Assembly (NCBI RefSeq): GCF_016859285.1
Contig: NC_053415.1
Span: 14,215,501-14,279,500 of the forward strand
Reading direction: 5' to 3'
DNA from: Xiphias gladius
Taxonomy: Eukaryota; Chordata; Actinopteri; Istiophoriformes; Xiphiidae
DNA length: 64,000 bases
Shown: in pieces, positions 1 to 11,554 of the stretch
How positions within the stretch are numbered: position 1 is the first letter of the stretch
How the letters are laid out: each line of letters starts with the position of its first letter
Notes under the pieces: model-generated
Told to the model about the DNA's origin: nothing
The model's database searches: none
What the model saw: only the letters and a program-made list of their open reading frames with translations
Program-made: the position numbers and the translations under genes

Positions 1-95
1 TTTAAATAGTGTTTTTGTTTACAGTAATTGAGTGGCTTACCATACTAATTACATACCAGTAAAACTGTACCATTAATTGAGGAATATCCACTTAC

Positions 96-603
96 ATCTG
101 GCAGTGTCATCACAAAGTCATGAAGGTAGGCTTTTTTAGCAGCCTCTACAATCTCCTCCATGCTGACAGCGCGTGTGTTATCTCCATACTGTATATTCTC
201 AGCTATACTGCAGTCAAACAGCACCGGCTCCTGGGACACTATGCCAATCTGAGCTCTTAGGAAGGGCACACTGACTGTATGAGACGGGCGACCATCAATC
301 AGCTGAAAATAAGAGATGACACCATTAACAAAGCGTTAATGGTTTCGGAATGGATTAAGCTCATTTTGTGGTAAGTGAATCAAATGTCTAAATCAGTCTA
401 CACACCACTTGACCTTCATCTGGGTCATAAAACCTTTCCAGCAGTTGAACGCTGGTGCTTTTCCCACAGCCACTGCTCCCAACAAACGCCAAAGTCTGAC
501 CAGGCTTCACAGACGCAACCAGGCCATTCAACACCTGGATATCGGGCCGTGTTGGATAGGTGAACTTGCAATTAACAAACTCTATTTCACCTCTGAAGTT
601 ATC
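96..603 (-). CDS. abcb11: abcb11 exons 24-25: second nucleotide-binding domain, first half
   Basis: Exons 603-406 and 302-96. Exon 24 carries the A-loop region [12 protein letters not shown] and Walker [10 protein letters not shown]. Exon 25 carries the Q-loop [19 protein letters not shown] and ends at VMTLPD before a GTAAG donor (95-91). The following exon, expected to hold the second signature and the intact Asp-Glu Walker B, lies left of base 1, so this is a window-edge truncation, not a broken gene. Confidence 0.92.
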
Positions 604-3600
604 CTAAAGATGGATATATGGATGGATGGTTTAATAATTTCAAAGTAACATCATGACAAAATTCCATCTTATTATGCATGATTATATCTTATTTACTGAA
701 TTCACATACCCATTTCTCCCCATCTTTGAGTCTTATGCTGATTTTAGGAACTCTGTCCAAAAGTTTGAAAAACTGAGCAGCAGCACTTTTGGCTTTGGCG
801 TAATCTGGAGTGAAGGAGGAAGCTCTACCCAGTGCTGTCCCACTGATTACTACAGCTGAAATCACTCTAGAGGAACAACATATGAGTGCTGGGTTGATGT
901 TTGGTAATCACATCACAAAACACAAAATAAACATCAGCATAGGAGCAGAAAGTCTGATTTCCCATGTGAACGAAAGAGCTTTACCAACCTGAAAACCAAC
1001 ATATATGGTAACCCCTCAGAGCTAACCAGATAGCCTCCATATCTGAATGAAGCAGCATATGCCATGAAGATGACACACTGGGAGAAGCCAAAACAGAGGC
1101 CATAAATGTTGGCGCTCTTTTTGGCAGATTTATATGGAGGCTCAAGTTTCTCCTCATATGATTCCACAAATGACTTCTCTTTGGCCAAGCCTGCAATGGT
1201 CCTGATGTTGGCAAGAGCTTCACTGGACACCTGAGGGATGGAGTGCAGATCTCATACTGTAGCCTATATTTTTACAGAGAAATTAATAGGTATCAGTGGG
1301 CCTCAGTGGCAAATGTTCATATCATGATGGAAGAGGAGCTTACCCGCCCTGCTGCTTCCATGGCCTTTTTATCTTCATTTGCAATACCTGTCAGCATTTT
1401 GGCTTGGAATACCCCGGATAGCCCAATGAGTGGCAGGAAGCACAATATTACCAAAGTTAACTTCCAACTGAAGTAGAAGGCAATGATCAAAGATGCTCCA
1501 ATGTTAGTCAGTGAATTAACGATCATGCCAATCTGAGAACCTGTTGCCTGCAGAAGTCATACCAGCCACATGTGAGACAACCATACCAAAATTATGTGTT
1601 ACACATAATGTGAAATAGAGGTACAGGCCTGTAAATTTGTTACTTACCCCCTGGACCATGGATGCATCAGTAGCCAGTCTGGTGGTCAGAGCTCCTGGGC
1701 TGTTTCTGGGGTCATCAAACCAGCCAATCTCCTGTCTCAACATGGCCTGGAAGCCCACTTTCCTCAGACGGCGAGTTAAAAGCTCTCCAGACTTAGCAAA
1801 AGCATATCCCTGGAATAAGAAATCTGAATCAGTCTACATGATAATCCTAGCTTATTCTGTGGTTCTCTATGTATACACTAAGCGTCTCAATTGTAAGTGC
1901 TGTTGCAAACCTGCAAAAACTGTGAAAAGAAACTAGTCACGGCCACAATGCAAAACAGAACACATATCCCGTTGATTTGCGCCCTTTGTTCGTTCAAGTC
2001 ACGAATGGCAAAAGTCTGCAAGCACAAAGATCATGTAAATAATTAAACAAGCTACCTAAACCAGTAAAAATAATGCATAAATCCATCATAAGCCTTGGGA
2101 GCAGCCTTTACACCAAGAATTTGGCTGAACAGGACAGCATAGATTGGGTTGACAGAGCCATTGACAGCAGCTCCCAGCGAGCCCAGCAGCATGTAGGGCC
2201 ACTCTGGTTGGTTGTACTTCAGGATACGTGCTACTGGGGCAGGTTCGACACATTCATCTGCATCATCTTCAGACTTCTGTTAAAAAATATGCATTTGATC
2301 TATTTAATTTCCACAAGGACAACTGGCAATAAAGTTAATGTATTATAAAACCTATGAGGGAAATACATTTTCCGGTGTGATCTCCTTGTCCGAAAGGATC
2401 TTGAGGCTGCCTGATAATGCATCAGGGACAACATCATTGGACAATTTGCTCTGAGATCGCAGCCGGACAGAACTCCTACAAGGGTAATATTGATAATGTC
2501 AAATTATTTTTTATGTTGATATAATGATCTGTTCTTACATTTTTCTGCTATGATCTCGTTCAGATGGATTTACTTTACCTTTTACTGGATGTGCAGCTTC
2601 CACAGCTAAAACTCCTCACTTTCAGATCAAAGTCCTCTTCGTGCCCTTCTGGCAGAAAAAAAACAACAACAAATCAATACAGCTTTAATACAAGTAATGA
2701 AGCTTCCACTGCCCTTTAACAGACACAGGAAGGATCCTCAAACACACTCTATAGGATTGCCCTGTGACTCCTGCTGAGTGCTTTGAAATCAGGATGGACC
2801 CACTAATCCCTCATGGGACTAGTCGGAGTTTGCGGGTATAGGATGTCAAGGTTAGAGAGTTTTGTCTCCACTCACTGAACCTGAGTTACAATGCTTGTTT
2901 TATTTCATACTTAGAGACTCTAAAGGCCTTTTTCACAGCAGACATTTTGATTTGTCACAAAAGCAACAGCACAGGTATGATTAATATCATTAACGATAGC
3001 TGAGTTACATTCAGGTTCACCAGTTCCAGGGCTCTTGTAAGAGCTCTTTCTGCTATGACAAATCAAAATGTCTCCCACTGAAAAAGAAGTACAGCCTTAA
3101 TGTGACAATGCCAGATGCCCTTGCCCTCTGATGACACAACATGACACAAAGCTGTGACTTTGGGTCATGCAAAAATGTAGAACATCACTTAATTATCCTT
3201 CTCAAATAGGTCTGACAGAGCACAAAGACACACATCGCCATGCAGTCGCTTGGTGTCTCATAATTCTTCAAATTGTAATTTCTGGTTAGTATTTTCTATT
3301 TGCGTTTATGCTGGCAGCCTGGCTAGAAAATGCTGGCAGCATGGCTAACCAAAACAAAATGGACACTAATGGCCTAAGGATGTGAAATGCAACTCCACAT
3401 AAAACCTACCCTTCATTGTGCTGGATGTGCCTTGGTTCTGCAGGGTGACCAGGGTGAAGTAGACACCTTTCCTTTCTAGTAGCTCACTGTGTGTCCCCTT
3501 CTCCACAGCCTTTCCATGCTCAAAACCAATGATGACATCTGCATTTCTAATTGTGGAAAGACGGTGGGCTATAGAAATCGATGTTCTGCCCATGCGCACC

Positions 3601-6600
3601 TGCACGTATTCCAGTCATTAGTGTCATTCCACAAAACACAGTGTGTTAATGAGGTCAAGAAGTTGTGTTATGTAGTGCACTGACAGTGTGGCTCACCTTA
3701 TCCAATGCTTCCTGGACAACAGCTTCACTCTCATTGTCTAAGGCAGATGTGGCCATATCCAGCAGTAGGATCTTGGGGTTTCGGATCAGAGCTCGAGCGA
3801 TAGCGATCCTCTGCTTCTGTCCTCCACTCATCTGGCCTCCACCTTCACCCACCAAAGTATCAAATTTCTGCAGAATATCTTAATTATTGGCTTTTTTTAT
3901 TAGTTATAGTTTCATAGTTTGAATTATGAAGGTTTCAGAAGGTGACTGTCAAACTGTCATAATTACTGTAATTCTTTTGTGTTATCTTTAAGTATGAAAA
4001 AGTACCTGTGGCAGTTCCATTATAAAATTATAGGCATTAGCCTCTTTTGTCGCCAGGATTATGTCTTCCATGCTAACTCCGGCTCGACCAAAGCGGATGT
4101 TTTCAGCTATGGTTGTGGCAAACAGCACTGGCTCCTGCTCTACAATACCAATGAGAGAGCGGAGCCACTGGATGTTTAAAGTACGAATGTCATGGCCATC
4201 CAAAGTCACCTGAGAATGAGAATTTTATATGTGACCCTATACTATAATAATAATAATACACTGATTTCATGTGTCGTCTGTGCAGTTGTTCAGATCGTTA
4301 CCATTCCTCCCTTTGGATCATAAAACCTCTGGATGACCTGGATTGTAGTGCTCTTTCCAGATCCGCTCGGTCCAACAAAAGCAGTGGTTTCTCCTGCTTT
4401 GATCTGCATACTCAGATCATTTAAAATCTGAAAAAGTAGTTCGCTTTTCATCAGTTCATTTTTAAGAAGTGAGACATGAACAACTGCTAGGCAAAGAAAA
4501 AATTACCTTGACTTCAGGCCGGGACGGGTAGTAGAAAGTGACATTATGGAACTCAATGTCACCTTTTACTCTGTCTAATTTGTAACCCTCTTCTGAGAAA
4601 CAATCAATTTCTGGTTCCTGTGAACACAACAGCACAGAACTTTATTTTATGGTGAAGAATCTTTCTGCTAAAATATACATTTTCTAATCTGGATTATATC
4701 TGCAATAAAGTCTCGAAAAGCACCCTGATTTTACCCGATCAATTGTGTCAAAGATGGTCTTCGCAGCTGCGCGACCCGAAGCAAAGGCCTCCAGGCAAGG
4801 TGAGGCCTGACCCAGGTGCATAGCTGCCATGAGGACTCCAAAAAATACCTGCAAACAAGCAGCAACACAGCAGCCACATGGAGAAACAACTGTTTCTCTG
4901 TTTCTGAAATACCTGAATTATCTAAAGTATCAGAAGTTGAATCTATTTAATTTTACATACCTGAATAAGGCTACCAGGAGACAGCTCGTTGGTGTCGATG
5001 ACCAATTTGGATCCATACCAAAAGGCCAGAGCGTAACAGAGGAAAACGATGCACCAAAGGTATCCCTGAAACAGTCCTATGATTGTGCCCTTTTTCACAC
5101 CCCAGTACTGAGCTTCCACAAGGTTTTTGTCATATCTGTCCAAAGTTCATATTTTTTTATTTAATTTTGAATACGGGAGCAATTGTCCATCATCATTTGC
5201 AAAGCAGGACAACTTCGTGTGACCTTAGAAGTGACATAATACCTTTCAGCTTCTTTTTCTTCCCCACCAAATGCTGCCACTGTTCTGATGGATGACAGGA
5301 CCTCGTCAGCCACTGCCCCTGCCTTTGCATAGGCCTTCAGCTCTTGTCCTGTCAGCCTGGCCACAGCCTTCAGGAACAAGAAAACAAATTACAAAAAACA
5401 TTTTTTTAAAAACCATATTATTTATTAATTTAAACATAATGTTTGATTCACAACTAGAGTCCTACCATAGCCATCAGTCCAGCAGCTATACCAATCAGTG
5501 GGCTCACAGCAATGACCACCAAAGTCAGCTTCCACCCGCCAATGAATCCAACCATGAAGCCAAACACAAATGTGGAGATCCTCTCAATGAAGATAGACAC
5601 TTGGTCAGCGATGGCATTGTTGATCTTGTTGACATCACTGTAAAGGAACAGAGGATGCCAGAAACACTACTCTATGTAAATCATTCTCCCGGCCATGCAC
5701 TGATAACAGAGCTGCAGATAGAGAGGCCCAACTCACTCAGAAATCCTTGTGTTCAGTTCACCAACAGAGTTGCAGTCAAACCATCCAACCTCCATTTGCA
5801 TTACTTTTCGGAAATAGGTCTTTCGGATTCTCTGAACCTGTCTCGCAGCCGCCGACACCCAGAAGACGATCTACGTTGTCGAACAAAATTATCTCTTGGA
5901 GTAGATATAATGTGCTACACTGTCATGAGACATAATTACTCAAGAGGGGCATCAATTAATACTGAATATGGAAAGCAAAAATACTTACTTGAAAATAACT
6001 GACTAACAGAACTCCTAATCCAATTCCAACATAGTAATATGCAAACATGGTCATCTGTGCTTCAATATCCACCCTGCCAAGAGAATAAAATGGTTAAAAA
6101 GAACAGCTCTTACATACTGTAATAACAATCACATTAACAATAAACTAATGACTCACCCACAGTAGACAGATCTGTTTTCAGCTGTTTCATAAACAGAACC
6201 ATTTGTCCAATAGATAGTGTTGTTGTTGCACACCTTGTTTGGGTCTTTCAGTTCTTGGACCTCGAGCTCATAAGCCACAAAGGTGTCGGTCATCATGCCG
6301 TACACCAGAAGCATGAGAGGTGAAGCTGCACCGTGTATGAGGGCACACAAACACCCCACTACCATCATTACGGCGTCTTTCCTGGTGGCAAATCGAAACT
6401 GCAAAATGGAATTCGGGGATTTTAAAAAGAAATGTTTTAACAACATATAGTAGTTGGCTGTAATTGAACTACATTGTCCCGGAAAGGTACAGTAAGAAAA
6501 TCATTGTAATAATGTAGAAACGGATGGACTCAGTTATAAATAATATGAGCAAAGACAGTATTTACCAGCTGAAAGTACCCGACACTCAGTGTGTTTTCAT

Positions 6601-6896
6601 TTTTCTCCCCAACTCTGTAAAACATGTAAATTACATATTAAACAAATAACATAACAATTGCAAAAATATTGTGGTCTGTGACAGTATATTATGGGTGATA
6701 TCAGGGCTCCCAACACAAACTTACCCATTTTGGCAGTCTGCTGAGGAAAGGGGTGAAACAATATTTAGAGTTGCCTGGAATTATTTAGATTTTGATACAA
6801 ATTTTTTATATTTTTGTGTCAGTTATTTGCAATGAAAGAAGCTTACTCACCTCCTTTATCTACACCTGGTGCTGTAATTTTGATCGATTTCTTCAT
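96..6896 (-). CDS. abcb11: Bile salt export pump (ABC transporter B11), 3' end missing
   Basis: Full-size ABC transporter of the liver canalicular membrane that exports conjugated bile salts with ATP. Twenty-five coding exons are visible, joining in phase to 3,579 nt (1,193 codons). The start ATG is at 6896-6894 in a 46-nt exon. Domain order is N-terminus, six-helix domain 1, NBD1, linker, six-helix domain 2 and the first half of NBD2. Residues match vertebrate ABCB11 closely, including the NBD1 signature MSGGQ and the Walker B line [12 protein letters not shown], where Met replaces the catalytic Glu as in mammalian BSEP. This separates it from ABCB1 and ABCB4. The rest of NBD2 (signature, Walker B, H-loop; roughly 105 residues in mammals) lies left of base 1. 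No frameshift or stop was found. Which teleost copy (a or b) this is cannot be told. Confidence 0.95.
710..2648 (-). CDS. abcb11: abcb11 exons 16-23: linker and second transmembrane domain
   Basis: Exons 2648-2579, 2475-2367, 2276-2112, 2015-1911, 1809-1648, 1547-1344, 1230-989, 866-710. Exons 16-17 encode the charged, poorly conserved linker. It has an RLRSQSKLS stretch like the mammalian regulatory linker and no clear domain. Exon 18 opens domain 2 with [18 protein letters not shown]. Landmarks that follow are [58 protein letters not shown] and [11 protein letters not shown]. The 204-nt exon 21 and 242-nt exon 22 begin and end in frame with their neighbours. Confidence 0.92.
2927..3089. repeat. 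Short inverted-repeat (MITE-like) element in abcb11 intron 15
   Basis: About 163 bp in the largest abcb11 intron are bounded by inverted arms 2927-2957 and 3056-3089. Eighteen bases match perfectly (tgacaaatcaaaatgtct and its complement), followed by a less exact stretch ending in runs of A or T. It codes for nothing. The shape fits a non-autonomous DNA transposon; the family is not identified. Confidence 0.5.
3410..4617 (-). CDS. abcb11: abcb11 exons 11-15: first nucleotide-binding domain
   Basis: Exons 4617-4507, 4427-4302, 4209-4006, 3867-3697, 3599-3410. Visible motifs are the A-loop region [10 protein letters not shown], Walker [10 protein letters not shown] (exon 12), Q-loop [12 protein letters not shown] (exon 13), signature [15 protein letters not shown] and Walker [13 protein letters not shown] (exon 14), and the H-loop [14 protein letters not shown] (exon 15). 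The residue after the Walker B aspartate is Met, so this ATP site should be catalytically weak and turnover should rest on the second composite site. That asymmetry is known for BSEP. Exon 15 ends in the linker ([11 protein letters not shown]) with one base of a split Glu codon. Confidence 0.92.
4735..6896 (-). CDS. abcb11: abcb11 exons 1-10: N-terminus and first transmembrane domain
   Basis: Exons in transcript order: 6896-6851, 6740-6725, 6614-6566, 6398-6157, 6073-5989, 5870-5737, 5637-5466, 5367-5243, 5135-4961, 4848-4735. The second coding exon is only 16 nt. The protein begins [11 protein letters not shown] and runs through GYFQLFRFA into transmembrane segment 1 (exon 4). The first extracellular loop carries NNTIYW and ENRSVYC, with likely N-glycosylation sites as in mammalian BSEP. 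Later landmarks are [13 protein letters not shown] (exon 6), [10 protein letters not shown] (exon 8) and [13 protein letters not shown] (exon 9). The bases just before the ATG include a possible acceptor CTCAG, so the 5' untranslated region probably continues in an upstream exon that I could not place. Confidence 0.9.
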
Positions 6897-6936
6897 GATT
6901 TCTGCCCTGAGTCAGGCAGGTTCGTACTCACTTGAC

Positions 6937-8699
6937 AACTGCAGAGAAAAAAACTTCAAATTATAATTTGGATGTTTAATCAGTGGGATATATGCAGTTT
7001 ACTGGGGTAAATTTTGAAAATAAGATCAACAGAACTGTGTTTTTAGACGCATTATAGTCCATGTGTAAGTTTAAGAAAAATATTCCATTGTCCCACAAAA
7101 GTTTAGTTTTCAATTTGAAAATTGTTAAATCAAGGTATATGTAATAAATAGTTGCATGAAAGGCATGAAATGTTCTGCTGAAATGTGCAGAATCCAATAA
7201 CTTTAGACACTGAGAATTAAAAAATAAAGAAAAAATTCCTTGGCAGTTTGAGGAAAGAATGTTTTGTTGATTTGAAAATGTTGCCTTGTTCAAGATTTAC
7301 ATTTTTCATCAAGCAGCAGGGACATTAGATCTGAGGGAAAACATTACAGCAACATGCTGCTTTGAACAGCTTACTATATGTCATCAACAAAACATTATTA
7401 AATTATATAGCTTCGGATAAGAACAGCAATTATTAGTGGGGGCTGCTGGTTGAGTGTTAACGCAGCAGCAGTTTAAGTGGAAGAAAAGCAAAATGTACTG
7501 TACCTGGACTTCTCAATGAATCTCTGGTTTCCACCAACACCACTGAGACTCATCAAAGGAAATTCCTATCTTATTTTCAGGTAACCTATGCCTCTCCTTT
7601 CGCATTATCTACAGCCCCATTAGACTGATAAAGGTTGTAGCACCATTACGACCTTTACTAGACTGCCTTTGTAAGGCAAAATTCAATCCCTAAACCAAGT
7701 TAATGTGCACTAACTGCTAGAACTTATACCTTTTATATCATTATATCTTAGTTTTACCTTTCTACCTGGTGGCCTTTGTAAAATGTGAAATTTGGTAACA
7801 CTGTTTGGGTACAGAAAAAGCGTCCCTTAGCATAAATGTGTTTAGTTATTATCACAAGTAACTGTAAAATGGGTTAATGACCTCAGGGACATTAGTTATG
7901 GTCAGGTGCCAACTCAAAAGCAAAATCAAATCAAATCCACTGTCGTGGATGGTAAAATTTGTGTCCCAACCTGTTATTCGAAGTTATTAGAATGGTTTTA
8001 TGGAACTTTTATTACTTACAAATTTTAATGAAAAAATATGAATGAAGGTTAAAAGAGGAAGGGAATTACCAGGAGCAAGATCTTAAAGCTATTCACATTT
8101 CACCTGTCAAATGGGCAATTATTAATTTCAGACAGCTTCTAAATACATGATGAAATCTGTGTGGCATTAGTACAATTAGAGCTATTAAGTTTGAGGTTTG
8201 TTACTGATCTATGATGCAAAGCGTGACCTGCCTTTATGAGAAAAATTTCAATTGTACAGTGCTTCTTGGTTCAATAAAAAGATTTTTGAAAAAGCAAAAA
8301 AATCAATTATCTATCTGTCTCCTACAATCACTGTAACTTTTTAACTACCCAACATTGTGGAGTGTCCTTGATTTATTAGTATGAATATATAAAATATGTG
8401 ACTTTCTAAAAGCGGGAATTGAGATAAAATTATAGTAACCAAGCAGATGTGCGGGGGGTTAATGCCGGCTAGGACAAGTAGTAGAGGGCCATGGTTCGGA
8501 ATTTGCTCCTTCTTTACAACCAGTTTATTCACAACACAGGTGATTGATAATACCACAGGAAGGAAGGGGCTCTAGTCAAAGACACACTGTGATAAAAACT
8601 GACTGTTCTGTTGGAACAAACTCACAGAGCTGAGGGTTGTCTGGCAAGGGGAAGCCTGTAATAATAATTGCAATCTAATAAGCAAAACACAGAACCAAG
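6937..8699. other. AT-rich intergenic stretch without recognisable features
   Basis: Lies upstream of abcb11. The open reading frames are short, use AT-rich codons and resemble nothing I know. The abcb11 promoter and any 5' untranslated exon should lie here, but no TATA box or CpG-rich start could be placed with confidence. Confidence 0.5.
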
Positions 8700-9395
8700 A
8701 AAAGTATACTCAAGTATACTTGAGAAAAGTATATGCCTTTTATGTATTCACGAGTAGTATATTAAAGTAAGTTGCACGTTCTGATTACTTTTGACAGCCA
8801 AAATAGTACACTATGAGTGTACTAAGACACTGTATGTTGCATTAAAGGAGTTTGTTATTCTGGAAAATACACTTATTCGTTGTCTTGCCAAGAGTTTGGT
8901 GAGAAGATTGATACCACTCTCATGTCTGTATGGTGAATATGAAGCTACACCCAGCAGGTGGTTACCCTACCTTAGCATAAAGGCAGGAAACTGGTTAATA
9001 GCTAGCCTGGCTCTGTTTGAAGGTTAACAAAATCCAAATCCGCCTACCAGCATCTCTAAAGCTCACCAATTAAAAGGTTGTATCCTGTGGAAACTCGAAC
9101 CTCCGATGTACACACACTGAGAACTGACTTTTCAGCAAAGTAGGCATGTTTTGCCCAGCAGTTACATTTTTGAAATGAACATTATTTGCATTGTTTTGTA
9201 TCGATGGATTTTTCAATGAGAGAGAAAGAACAGATTTTAATACTTTTAAATGAGGAAAATAGAACTTTTCTATGGAAAAAAAACCCACATCAGACACAAA
9301 TTATTGTAACCATAATATTAAAACATATCTAAGTATACTTGAAAATAGTGTCATACTTTTACAGCCAAAAGTAATCAATTAGAAGAAGCTGGAGT
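8700..9395. repeat. Teleost interspersed repeat (unclassified)
   Basis: The stretch 8975-9070 reads 'agcataaaggcaggaaact', 'agctagcctggctctgt' and 'ccgcctaccagcatctcta'. I recognise this as a sequence repeated widely in spiny-rayed fish genomes. It is flanked by 'aagtatacttga' tracts at about 8700 and 9330. Non-coding. The recognition is from memory, and the exact borders are uncertain. Confidence 0.5.
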
Positions 9396-9560
9396 GGAAA
9401 AGACATAATTCCATCTCATTGGAAAGCATCCAAATAGAAACAAGTGACTTCTGCAATCAAACAGAGAATGTAGAGCACATGTTTTTTATTTGCCAAAAGA
9501 ATCTGAATGAGAGACACTTGTTAATGATTCAGTTTGAACAAAAAGGGATTAAAAATATAT
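9396..9560 (+). pseudogene. Remnant of a LINE reverse transcriptase tail
   Basis: Read on the plus strand from about 9450, one frame gives CNQTENVEHMFFICQK. This is the Cys/His pattern (C..., EHMFF.C) that closes many L1/Tx1-like reverse transcriptases. The frame continues for only a few dozen residues and lacks the polymerase core, so this is a decayed 3' fragment. Confidence 0.45.
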
Positions 9561-9619
9561 TAATATTAAAAAGATCTTAAAACAATCTTCCCAAAAAATT
9601 CTGGGAATGATGTTTTTAA

Positions 9620-9830
9620 ACATACAGACAGCTGACAAATTAAAGGAAACACCAACATAAAGTGGTCTAGTAAGGTGTTGGGCCGCCAGAACAGCTTCAG
9701 TGCTCCTTGGCATTGACTTTACAGTCTCTGAACTCTACTGGAGGGACAGACGCCATCCCTCCAAAAGACATTCCATCCTTCGGTGTTTTGATGGTGGTGG
9801 TGGAGAGCACTAGACTGATAACAAGATTAT
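9620..9830. repeat. Teleost interspersed repeat ('ggaaacaccaacataaagtg' type)
   Basis: Contains 'aaattaaaggaaacaccaac', 'aaggtgttgggccgccagaa' and 'ggtgttttgatggtggtggt', which I recognise as part of a high-copy repeat in fish genomes. No reading frame. Class unknown. Confidence 0.5.
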
Positions 9831-10490
9831 AAGAACTCTATAAAAATCCGTTTTTAATAATGCTCCGTCTGGTTGCAATATGCCATTACAACAAACATCA
9901 ACCTGACATTACCACGTGGTGTCCAGCAGGTGGCGGTCCTCACACAGCATTATTGCTGCGGGAACAAGAGGCCAGAGAGGGGCATTAAACACCTCATGTG
10001 TTTCCATGGACATGAGCTCAAATTTGTGCCCATGTGACTCAGTTCAAAGTGTCTTTCAGAACGGCTCTGAACGGTACCGGTGTCGGCAACTTATGCATGA
10101 TATGTGCAGGTGTGCTGCTTTACAAGGTATCCATCCAACAGATATCAATGTCAATGTTCCCTTTATATGAGCTGCCGGACACAATATTATATCGATATTA
10201 AACCTTCAACTCGCACCATAGATGGGCGAAAACCAACGTTTGCCCGTTTGGTTTTGCATATTGTAAGAAATTTAAAGTATTCAGCCTATTCGTGTGCTGT
10301 ATGTGCAATGTGAAGCCAACAACATCAATAATTTTATCCAACAAAAATGAAAAAAGTAAACGTCTTCAAAAATAAATACTTTACATTTTATTCATTGATT
10401 CATTCATATATTTATTGTAATCATTCATTCATTCAATCGTTCAGTTATTGATGTATTTATTAATTCATGTATTATATCGTCGCATTCATA
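9831..10490. other. Gene-free spacer with an ATTC-rich simple tract
   Basis: No convincing coding region. Bases 10385-10450 are a degenerate (ATTC)n tract. Open frames at 9916-10313 are short and resemble nothing known. Confidence 0.4.
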
Positions 10491-10626
10491 TCGCGATATG
10501 GGTAATTTTCCGGGCGAAGTCTGGTTGAGCCTTCACCCTGTGTGGACTCTCTGGAAGGCCGCCGGAAGTCCGCTTGTAGCTCCTTGTGGACTTGATGAAT
10601 TGTAGGCCGGGACATCCCTCAGCACC

Positions 10627-10814
10627 CAGGGACTTCCGGGGAACGCGCCCGTTAAGTCCGCGAATCTAGGGGTGATCTGAAGTCCGGACATTTCGATTCA
10701 GCCCCAACGTCCACACTCATTGACTCATGGACGTTGGGGCTGAGTCGAAATGTCCGGACTTCAGGGCACTCGTAGATTCGCGGACTTAGCGGGCGCGTTC
10801 CCCGGAAGTCCCTG
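10627..10814. repeat. Large GC-rich palindrome with 87-bp arms
   Basis: Arm 1 is 10627-10713 and arm 2 is 10728-10814, separated by 14 bases. I count 6 mismatches in 87. The outer ends read cagggacttccggggaacgc and its complement; the inner ends read gccccaacgtcca / tggacgttggggc. The arms are CpG-rich in otherwise AT-rich surroundings. The best guess is a fold-back (MITE-type) transposon or recent inverted duplication. No flanking target-site duplication was obvious. Confidence 0.8.
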
Positions 10815-11554
10815 AGGTCTCAGCGCTGTCCCACTGTCAAATCGTCGCGTTCATGAGGGCTCACTCGCTGACATTTTGCGCCCGTTATGCACCCTTTCCT
10901 AAGGCCGCCTTTCTGTAGACTCTACCTGAGAGAATTGCCCGCGATTCATAGCGTTGTGATGTCACACACCAGGGGACGCACGGAAGCGTTAAAAAAAAAA
11001 AACGGTAAAAAACACTTTTGCTAAATAATGCTGTTTTGACAAAAACGAGTAAATTGATTATTTGACGATTACCTATCGTCCATCCTGTAAGGCAATAGCA
11101 TGGGGAGGCGTCCAAGTCACAGTTGGGCCCTGAAGAAAGTTAAAAAAACGTAAAATAAAGTCCCAAACTCACAGCGGTTACGAAACATGTTCCCAATCAA
11201 TCATTAATCGGGTGACGTCAATTAAGTGCGTGAGGGTTCAGGGTTTAGGCCTTGTGTGGGGGGATTGTGACTGGGCAAAAACCCACTTTGGCAAGATCTT
11301 ACCCTTTCTGAGGTGTTTCTTCTGGATATTTATTCCGTCCCGGGCTCTGCATAGCGACGCTGGTTCGTGCACTCACCGGAGACAATACACATGTAAGTTT
11401 CTTTTTCGCACTCTTAACGAGATGTACAGCTAGTTCTGCCTGGTCCACTCGTCTGAACCCTCGTCCACTTATTGAAATGTCATAGCTTTTCAAAAGAAAT
11501 AACACGGTGATCTAGTTAACGAAGTGGGCATTCAGTCTGAATATCAGCCTAAAA
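10815..11554. other. Spacer between palindrome and Tc1 remnant, fairly CpG-rich
   Basis: No clear gene. Bases 11345-11392 end in 'cacat' followed by GTAAGTTT, a good splice donor, so a non-coding first exon of the downstream dehydrogenase could end here. This is a guess. A (T/A)n tract lies at 10990-11003 (plus-strand A run). Confidence 0.25.

Noticed and set aside
5292..6002. 236-residue open frame on the plus strand
   Set aside because: Lies opposite abcb11 exons 5-7 and their introns; no family resemblance, no codon bias of its own.
6976..7293. 105-residue minus-strand open frame upstream of abcb11
   Set aside because: AT-rich, low-complexity composition, no homology recognised.
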